Source of the DNA: Syntrophomonadaceae bacterium
Lineage (GTDB): Bacteria > Bacillota > Dethiobacteria > DTU022
NCBI GenBank assembly: GCA_007131435.1
Contig: SLQM01000183.1
Location: forward strand, 1-8,108
Reading direction: 5' to 3'
DNA: 8,108 nt
A model generated the notes under the pieces. It saw only the letters and a program-made list of their open reading frames with translations, was not told where the DNA came from and ran no database searches. Below are positions 1 to 5,119 of this stretch, one piece after another. A program made the translations under genes and the position numbers. Within the stretch, counting starts at the first letter, position 1, and every line of letters begins with the position of its first letter.

Positions 1-252
1 AAGCAATTAGAAATGCTGTATCCTGAAAAGTGGGGCGCCATAGTGGAAGTAAAATTAAAAGACGGCACAGTTTTGATTGAGAGGACAGATTACCCGAAGG
101 GCGACCCGGAAAACCCGGTTTCGCTGCAGGAAATGCAGGATAAGTTCAGGAGGCTTGCCGCGCGCAGGTGGCCAAAAGATAAAGTGGATAAGACCCTGGA
201 AAGGCTGGCCCACCTGGAAAGGCTGGAACAGCTAGGAGAGCTTCTCGGTTAA
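1..252 (+). CDS. MmgE/PrpD family protein (2-methylcitrate dehydratase / aconitate-type hydro-lyase), C-terminal end only
   Basis: The reading frame is open from base 1 to a TAA at 250-252, so this is the last 83 residues of a gene that begins upstream; the ATG at 13 is internal. The tail carries the end signature of MmgE/PrpD enzymes: a strand with K-x-G-x-x-x of the type VKLKDGTVL, then the conserved YPKGDPENP stretch, then a helix of the type MQDKFRRLAA and a closing leucine-rich helix. Full family members are about 450 residues, so roughly four fifths lie outside the window, including the catalytic region. Known members hydrate or dehydrate 2-methylcitrate or decarboxylate cis-aconitate; the substrate here cannot be read from the tail. 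It lies 97 nt upstream of the iron-sulfur gene on the same strand and is probably part of the same pathway. Family assignment is fairly sure; the reaction is inference. Confidence 0.8.
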   Translation, partial: KQLEMLYPEKWGAIVEVKLKDGTVLIERTDYPKGDPENPVSLQEMQDKFRRLAARRWPKDKVDKTLERLAHLERLEQLGELLG

Positions 253-337
253 CTAATGTTGGAAATTGCTTGGTATCAATACGATAGTTTAATATGATTT
301 GTTGCGCCTGATAGAAGAACTTTTAGGGCCACTTGCC

Positions 338-343
338 GGAGGT
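338..343 (+). promoter_or_regulatory. Ribosome binding site fixing the start of the iron-sulfur gene
   Basis: A perfect GGAGGT lies 6 nt before the ATG at 350. The same frame stays open upstream to a TTG at 299, which would add 17 residues, but that TTG has no comparable site. The ATG at 350 is therefore preferred, and the shadowed upstream part is treated as leader. Confidence 0.85.
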
Positions 344-349
344 GTATAT

Positions 350-1027
350 ATGGCAGAAAAAATTCCGATTTACTACCTGGGTAAAAAACACCTGGTGCCC
401 GAAGGTGTTACAATTATGAGCGCCATAGAATATTCCGGTCACCGCCTAATCAGGGGCTGCGGCTGCCGGGGCGGTTTCTGCGGGGCCTGTGCCACCGTAT
501 ACAGGGTTCCCGGTAACCACCAGATCAAGGTCGGGCTGGCCTGCCAGACCAGGGTGGAAGAAGGGATGGATATAGCGATCCTTCCGTACTACCCGGCACA
601 GAAAAAAATATCTGATTTCAAACCCGGTGATGATCCTGTCCCTGTTTTAAATAAAATGTATCCAGAAATGTTTCGCTGCCTGGGCTGCGGCGCCTGCACC
701 AAAATTTGCCCCCAGGACCTTGCAGTAATGGATTATATAGCAGAAGCCCAGCGGGGCAACCTGGATGCAGTTGCTGAAATGTCTTTCGACTGCGTAATGT
801 GCGGACTTTGTGCATCACGCTGCCTGGCCCAGATGGTGCCTTATAACATAGCCATGGCAGCCAGGCGGTTTTATGCTGCGGTATTTTTACCCAGGCCTGA
901 TTATGTTAAAGGCAGGATAGCTGAAGTAAAAGAGGGCAGGTATGATAAAGAAATTGACAGCCTGGTCTCCAGACCTAAGGAAGAGCTGCAGAAACTTTAT
1001 GAAACGCGAGATATTGAATGCATATAA
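350..1027 (+). CDS. Succinate dehydrogenase/fumarate reductase-like iron-sulfur subunit (2Fe-2S plus two 4Fe-4S)
   Basis: This 225-residue protein has the SdhB/FrdB layout. A plant-type ferredoxin domain covers about residues 4-80, with [2Fe-2S] ligands C39, C44, C47 and C65 (core CRGGFCGAC, then LAC; an extra C37 sits just before). An alpha-helical ferredoxin domain follows, with C110-x2-C113-x2-C116-x3-C120-P and C148-x2-C151-x2-C154-x3-C158. In SdhB/FrdB the second motif normally lacks the middle cysteine and holds [3Fe-4S]. Here all eight cysteines are present, so two [4Fe-4S] clusters are predicted. It should pass electrons to or from the flavoprotein encoded 15 nt downstream. No signal peptide or membrane helix is visible, and no SdhC/D or CCG-domain anchor gene follows, so the external electron partner is unknown. 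The length fits the family (about 230-250). The start at 350 is set by its GGAGGT site. Confidence 0.88.
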   Translation: MAEKIPIYYLGKKHLVPEGVTIMSAIEYSGHRLIRGCGCRGGFCGACATVYRVPGNHQIKVGLACQTRVEEGMDIAILPYYPAQKKISDFKPGDDPVPVLNKMYPEMFRCLGCGACTKICPQDLAVMDYIAEAQRGNLDAVAEMSFDCVMCGLCASRCLAQMVPYNIAMAARRFYAAVFLPRPDYVKGRIAEVKEGRYDKEIDSLVSRPKEELQKLYETRDIECI

Positions 1028-1034
1028 AGGGGAG
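1028..1034 (+). promoter_or_regulatory. Ribosome binding site of the flavoprotein gene
   Basis: AGGGGAG lies directly after the stop codon of the iron-sulfur gene and 8 nt before the ATG at 1043. The two genes are thus packed with a 15-nt spacer, as expected for subunits made from one message. Confidence 0.75.
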
Positions 1035-1042
1035 AAAATTAA

Positions 1043-2635
1043 ATGCCATACCCGCCCCATTTTGACGCAGCGCTGGAATCTGTTGCTGCAACAAGGAACT
1101 TCAGAAAGGGCCAGGAAATAAAGAGGCTAAGCGATGAAGAGAGAACAGCGCTGATCGCCGATTACCATCCTGATTACCGCTCAGAAGGGATGGCTCCACT
1201 TGCCCTGGGCGCTAATAAGGGCGGCAGGGTGCCGGTTGAGCTGAAAAAAATGTTGGAAGCATACAGCCTTTTTCAACCGCTGAACATAAATTTAACAGAG
1301 CCTGATTATACAACCGATATTCTGGTTGTGGGAGGCGGTGGAGCAGGCTGTGCAGCGGCCTTAACAGCGAACGATCTTGGAGCCAGGGTGCTGATGGTGA
1401 CCAAGCTCCGCCTCGGGGATGCGAATACCCTGATGGCGGAAGGAGGCATCTGTTCTGCCGTTCGCCCGGAGGATAATCCTTACATGCATTACCTGGATAC
1501 TATTGGCGGCGGCCATTATACCAACATTCCAGAACTGGTTAAGGCGCTGGTCATGGACGGTCCGGAAATTGCTTCCTGGTTAATGGATATGGGGGTAATG
1601 TTTGACTACGAAGAAGACGGCAGCTTGAAGGTAAATCATTGTGGTGGCCATTCCCGCAAGAGGATGCTCTCCTGCAAAGATTTAACAGGGCTTGAATTAA
1701 TGCGTGTTATGCGCGACGAGCTTCGCGACAGGGAAATACCATATCTTGAGTTTACACCCGTGGCAGATTTACTGCTGGACGAAGATGGCCGGTGTGCCGG
1801 GGCCGTGCTTTACAACATGGAGACTGGTGAATTCAATATTATAAAGGCTAAAGCGGTTATCCTTGCCTCGGGAGGTATTGGACGCCTGCACATCCAGGGC
1901 TTTCCCACGACCAATCACTACGGTGCAACTGCAGATGGCCTTGCAGTAGCATACCGGGCCGGCGCTGAACTTATACACATGGACAGCATTCAGTATCACC
2001 CCACCGGTACAGTCTGGCCGGAACAGCTTCTTGGCCAGCTGATTACTGAAGTAATGCGGGGCCACGGCGCGCACCTGGTGAATGTAGAAGGAAACAGGTT
2101 TATAAATGAGCTGGAATGCCGCGATACCTGTGCTTCGGCCTGCATCAGGGAATGCACGAAAAATGAGTTGGGGATAAAAACCCCCACCGGCATGGAAGGG
2201 GTCTGGCTTGACACACCTCTCATTCCTGATATCCAGAAACACTTCGTTGGAATTTACCAGCGCTTTAAGAAATATGATATTGACATTCAGCATGAACCGA
2301 TCCTGGTATTTCCTACCCAGCATTACCAGAATGGCGGGCTGGCTATCAACCCGCAGGCTGAAACATCTGTGAAAATGCTTTACGCCGCAGGTGAAGTGGC
2401 CGGCGGTATCCAGGGTAAAAACAGGCTTGCCGGTAACAGCCTGCTTGATATTTTTGTCTATGGAAGAAGGGCGGCCAGGAGTGCTTTTGAGCAGCTTAAA
2501 AGTGTTGAAACTAATGGAAACCTAACTGCAGGGCATTTGCTTAAATGGCAGGAAAGCTTGCAGGAGCTGGGCGTTCCAAAAGAACAACAATCCCCAATCT
2601 TCCTGCCCGACTATACTCCGGCAGGAAAGGGGTAG
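1043..2635 (+). CDS. FAD-dependent fumarate reductase/succinate dehydrogenase-type flavoprotein (tricarballylate- or fumarate-like substrate)
   Basis: This 530-residue flavoprotein has a Rossmann FAD site at residues 92-103 (DILVVGGGGAGC) and the AEGGI flavin loop at 132-136. Active-site residues that bind dicarboxylate in FrdA (E. coli H232, T244, E245, R287, H355, R390) have clear counterparts: H319 in QYHPTG, T335-E336 in ITEVMRG, R360 in ECRD, H427 in TQHYQNGG, and R461 in NRLAGNS. A competent reductase or dehydrogenase of a C-C bond beside carboxylates is therefore predicted. The histidine that binds FAD covalently in SdhA/FrdA is N128 here, so the flavin is probably non-covalent, as in L-aspartate oxidase. 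Residues 1-90 form an extension before the FAD domain. Only about 70 residues follow NRLAGNS, so the usual SdhA C-terminal domain is missing or very short. It is the partner of the Fe-S protein upstream. L-aspartate oxidase is a less likely reading because no other NAD-synthesis gene is nearby and an Fe-S subunit is paired with it. Confidence 0.88.
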   Translation: MPYPPHFDAALESVAATRNFRKGQEIKRLSDEERTALIADYHPDYRSEGMAPLALGANKGGRVPVELKKMLEAYSLFQPLNINLTEPDYTTDILVVGGGGAGCAAALTANDLGARVLMVTKLRLGDANTLMAEGGICSAVRPEDNPYMHYLDTIGGGHYTNIPELVKALVMDGPEIASWLMDMGVMFDYEEDGSLKVNHCGGHSRKRMLSCKDLTGLELMRVMRDELRDREIPYLEFTPVADLLLDEDGRCAGAVLYNMETGEFNIIKAKAVILASGGIGRLHIQGFPTTNHYGATADGLAVAYRAGAELIHMDSIQYHPTGTVWPEQLLGQLITEVMRGHGAHLVNVEGNRFINELECRDTCASACIRECTKNELGIKTPTGMEGVWLDTPLIPDIQKHFVGIYQRFKKYDIDIQHEPILVFPTQHYQNGGLAINPQAETSVKMLYAAGEVAGGIQGKNRLAGNSLLDIFVYGRRAARSAFEQLKSVETNGNLTAGHLLKWQESLQELGVPKEQQSPIFLPDYTPAGKG

Positions 2636-2644
2636 AAGATTATT

Positions 2645-3505
2645 ATGAAAAGGGAAAGCAGGACAGTTTTACTCTTTGTCCCCGCAGACAGGCCGGATTT
2701 TTTTGATAAAGCGCTTTCTTCCGGGGCAGACTCCCTCATTTTTGATCTTGAAGATGCGGTTGCCGGAAAGATGAAAGAGAAAAGCCGTAAAACGATAGCA
2801 GAATATTTCAAAGGAAAAAAGGCTAACCATCCAGAAATAGCAGTTCGCATTAACCCGCTTTCAACCCCCTGGGGACATGAAGATTTAAAAGTTGTATTAT
2901 CATCCAGTTTCGTAACAACAATTCTTGTGCCCAAGGCTGAACCCGGGGTCATCCGTGAAATTGAAGAGCTGCTGGGCTCCGCCCCGGTAAACATTATTTG
3001 CCTGATAGAGACTGCCAGGGGGCTGCAGCTCGCTTATGAAACCGCTTTAGCTTCTGAAAAAATCGGCGCTTTAATGCTCGGTGCAGAAGACCTGGCTTTA
3101 GAGATGAATTTAAAAAGGACCGCCGGGGGTGATGAAATTGCATATGCCAGGCAGGTTGTTTCACTGGCCGCTTATGCCGCAGGTGTCCAGCCGGTTGATA
3201 CTCCCTACCTGCAGGTTTCAGACCTGGAGGGGTTGAGGCTTGATACAGGGAATGCGCTTAATGCAGGCTTTACGGCCAAGGCAGCTATTTCGCCCAGGCA
3301 GGTTCCAGTAATTCGGGAAGCTTTCAAACCCGGCCAGGATGATCTTGATCAGGCGCTTAAAATTGTTCAGGCGGCAGAGGAAGCTGAAAAGTCCGGTAAA
3401 GGGGTAATTGCCCTCGATGGTTACATGATCGATGAGCCTGTACTTTCCAGGGCCAGGCAGATCCTGAGGATGTGGAAGGAAGCAGGTGGCAGCGGTGATA
3501 GTTAA
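2645..3505 (+). CDS. citE: CitE-type lyase (citrate lyase beta subunit / HpcH-HpaI family, citryl- or citramalyl-CoA lyase)
   Basis: This 286-residue TIM-barrel lyase of the CitE family cleaves a citryl- or related 3-hydroxy-acyl thioester to acetyl thioester plus an oxo-acid. Motifs in order are LFVPADRPDFF (10-20), IFDLEDAV (32-39), VRINPL with R68, LVPKAE, LIETARG with the metal-binding E122, LGAEDLA with D149, the DTPY loop, AISPRQV, and the closing ALDGYMIDEPVLSRAR segment. Length matches CitE (about 290). It starts at an ATG 9 nt after the flavoprotein stop, with AGGAAAGGGG (2623-2632) as a rather distant ribosome site. Its gene overlaps citF, as in citrate lyase operons, but no citD acyl-carrier gene precedes it. 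The carrier-bound (ACP) or free CoA ester as substrate cannot be decided from the sequence. Confidence 0.88.
   Translation: MKRESRTVLLFVPADRPDFFDKALSSGADSLIFDLEDAVAGKMKEKSRKTIAEYFKGKKANHPEIAVRINPLSTPWGHEDLKVVLSSSFVTTILVPKAEPGVIREIEELLGSAPVNIICLIETARGLQLAYETALASEKIGALMLGAEDLALEMNLKRTAGGDEIAYARQVVSLAAYAAGVQPVDTPYLQVSDLEGLRLDTGNALNAGFTAKAAISPRQVPVIREAFKPGQDDLDQALKIVQAAEEAEKSGKGVIALDGYMIDEPVLSRARQILRMWKEAGGSGDS
3474..3480 (+). promoter_or_regulatory. Ribosome binding site inside citE deciding the GTG start of citF
   Basis: GGAAGGA lies 5 nt before the GTG at 3486, within the last codons of citE. A second in-frame GTG at 3495 is 14 nt away and less well placed. The site supports translational coupling of citE and citF across their 20-nt overlap. 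Confidence 0.7.
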
Positions 3506-5036
3506 CGGGGTGGGCAGGGAAATACCTGCTTTTATTGATGGCTATAAAAGTATTGTGCCCTACGTGACTCCGCATGGCCGGGAACCTGAAAAATTTAAGA
3601 CCAGGCCACACACCGGAAAAATGCTGCCCGGTGAGGACAAGCTTCTGCCCGACCTGGAAACTGCAATCAGGGAATGCGGGCTTGAAGATGGTATGACCCT
3701 TTCATTTCATCACCACTTCCGAAACGGTGACCGGGTTGCAAATATGGTTCTTGAAAAAGTAGCCCGGATGGGTTTTAAAGGGTTAAAAATTGCTTTAAGT
3801 TCAATTTTTCCCGTTCATGCGCCATTGGTTGACCACGTAAAAAGCGGCGTGGTTGGCGGTATTTCCTGTAACTACATGCTCGGCCCTGTTGCTGAAGCGA
3901 TGTCAGCCGGTCGGTTTCCGTTTACCGTTGTATTTCGCACCCACGGTGGGCGCGACAGGGCTATAGAGGCAGGGGAAGAACAAATTGATATTGCATTTGT
4001 TGCCGCTTCTGCTGCTGACAGGGCGGGCAACTTTAACGGTATCAGCGGCCCTTCAGCCTGTGGATCTCTCGGTTACTGCCTCACTGACTGCCGCTATGCC
4101 CGGAAGGTTGTTGTAATCACCGATCATATTGAACCCTACCCGCTGATACCAGCCAGTGCAGATGAAACCCTTGTTGATTACGTGGTTATGGTTGACAGGG
4201 CAGGTGACCCGGCAGGCATTACCACCGGGGCGGTTAAAGATGAAAAAGACCTTTTGCGCCTGAAGCTGGCCAGTTGGGCGGCCGATGTTATAGAAGCGGC
4301 GGGACTTCTAAAAGAAGGTGTCTCTTTCCAAACGGGAACCGGGGGGGCCTCGCTTGCCGCGACCAGGTTCCTGAGGGAGAAAATGAAAAAAATTGAAATC
4401 AGCGGCTCATTCGGCATGGGTGGCATTACCGGGCAGATGGCAGCCCTGCTCGAAGAAGGTTATTTTAAAGCCTTACTCGATACCCAGAGTTTTGACCAGG
4501 CTGCCATAGAATCTTTGCGCAGTAACCCCCGCCACCAGGAGATATCGGCAAGCCGTTATGCCAACCCGCATAACAAGGGCTGCGCAGTAAACAGCCTTGA
4601 CGCCATGATTCTCAGCGCAATTGAGGTTGACACGGGTTTTAATGTTAATGTTCATACCGCTTCTGATGGAAGGGTGATGGGCGGTTCAGGTGGCCATGCT
4701 GATACAGCTGCCGGCTCAAGGCTGTCTGTTGTGGCAGCCCCTTCGGTGAGAAAGAACATCCCGATTGTGATTGACAGGGTTTTGACTGTTACAACACCCG
4801 GTGCAACAGTTGACTGCCTGGTAACCGAGCGCGGTATCGCTGTAAACCCCCTGAGAAAAGATTTGGAAGACAGTATAAGAGCAGCCGGGCTTCCTGTGGT
4901 TGATATAGAGGATTTAAAAAATAAGGTTGAAAAAGAAACAGGCGGTCAGCAAAAACCATTCCTTGTAAGCAGGATTGTTGCCGTCGTTGAGTATCGAGAT
5001 GGTACTGTGCTAGATATAATCAGGGCGATAAGCTGA
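3486..5036 (+). CDS. citF: CitF-type citrate lyase alpha subunit (acyl-carrier/CoA transferase)
   Basis: At 516 residues this is full length for CitF (about 510). CitF swaps acetyl for citrate on the thioester carrier, producing the citryl thioester that CitE cleaves. Recognisable segments are SFHHHFRNGD at 73-82, the glycine turn TGTGGAS at 283-289 (a CoA/phosphopantetheine-loop type sequence of CoA transferases), SFGMGGITGQM at 308-318, GGSGGHADTAAG at 399-410, and VTERGIAVNPLR at 446-457. The gene starts with GTG inside the end of citE, on a good Shine-Dalgarno site, and stops with TGA 35 nt before the terminator hairpin. It is the last gene of the operon. Isolated alpha subunits of classical citrate lyase are known to accept CoA esters, which matters because no citD is seen. 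Substrates other than citrate, such as citramalate or another hydroxy-acid, remain possible. Confidence 0.9.
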   Translation: MAAVIVNGVGREIPAFIDGYKSIVPYVTPHGREPEKFKTRPHTGKMLPGEDKLLPDLETAIRECGLEDGMTLSFHHHFRNGDRVANMVLEKVARMGFKGLKIALSSIFPVHAPLVDHVKSGVVGGISCNYMLGPVAEAMSAGRFPFTVVFRTHGGRDRAIEAGEEQIDIAFVAASAADRAGNFNGISGPSACGSLGYCLTDCRYARKVVVITDHIEPYPLIPASADETLVDYVVMVDRAGDPAGITTGAVKDEKDLLRLKLASWAADVIEAAGLLKEGVSFQTGTGGASLAATRFLREKMKKIEISGSFGMGGITGQMAALLEEGYFKALLDTQSFDQAAIESLRSNPRHQEISASRYANPHNKGCAVNSLDAMILSAIEVDTGFNVNVHTASDGRVMGGSGGHADTAAGSRLSVVAAPSVRKNIPIVIDRVLTVTTPGATVDCLVTERGIAVNPLRKDLEDSIRAAGLPVVDIEDLKNKVEKETGGQQKPFLVSRIVAVVEYRDGTVLDIIRAIS

Positions 5037-5071
5037 ATATCAATGCCAGGATAGAGTGAGGATATAAATAA

Positions 5072-5092
5072 ACCCGGGCGGTTTGCCCGGGT
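5072..5092. terminator. Bidirectional intrinsic terminator between convergent operons
   Basis: A perfect 8-bp GC-rich stem (ACCCGGGC / GCCCGGGT) closes a 5-nt loop, GGTTT. It sits 35 nt after the citF stop and 27 nt after the TRAP permease stop. Read from the minus strand it is followed by a T-rich tract (TTATTTATAT), so it should work well for the TRAP unit. On the plus strand the following CTATTCT is only partly T-rich, giving a weaker terminator for citF. Confidence 0.8.
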
Positions 5093-5119
5093 CTATTCTG
5101 ATAAAAGGTCAAGATCTAA

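Noticed and set aside
266..295. Possible promoter in the 97-nt gap before the iron-sulfur gene (TTGCTT, then TAATAT, 18 nt apart)
   Set aside because: The -35 match is poor (3 of 6) and the -10 only moderate. The stretch is AT-rich, so such matches are expected by chance. An internal promoter is possible but not supported.
299..349. TTG start giving a 17-residue longer iron-sulfur protein
   Set aside because: No ribosome binding site precedes the TTG, while the ATG at 350 has a perfect GGAGGT 6 nt away and gives the usual SdhB-type N-terminus.
602..608. Run of seven A as a possible frameshift site in the iron-sulfur gene
   Set aside because: The frame continues through both cysteine motifs to a normal stop, and no alternative-frame product or stimulatory structure is evident.
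1769..2323. Open minus-strand frame of 184 codons inside the flavoprotein gene
   Set aside because: The plus-strand frame has full active-site and FAD motifs. The antisense frame shows no domain and is a by-product of codon use.
1043..2635. Reading the flavoprotein as L-aspartate oxidase (NadB)
   Set aside because: NadB shares the fold and the non-covalent FAD, but it is not normally paired with an SdhB-like iron-sulfur subunit, and no nadA or nadC is nearby. The CitEF context fits a carboxylate redox enzyme better.
2611..2994. Minus-strand frame of 127 codons across the flavoprotein/citE junction
   Set aside because: It overlaps two strongly supported genes and has no recognisable domain or promoter.
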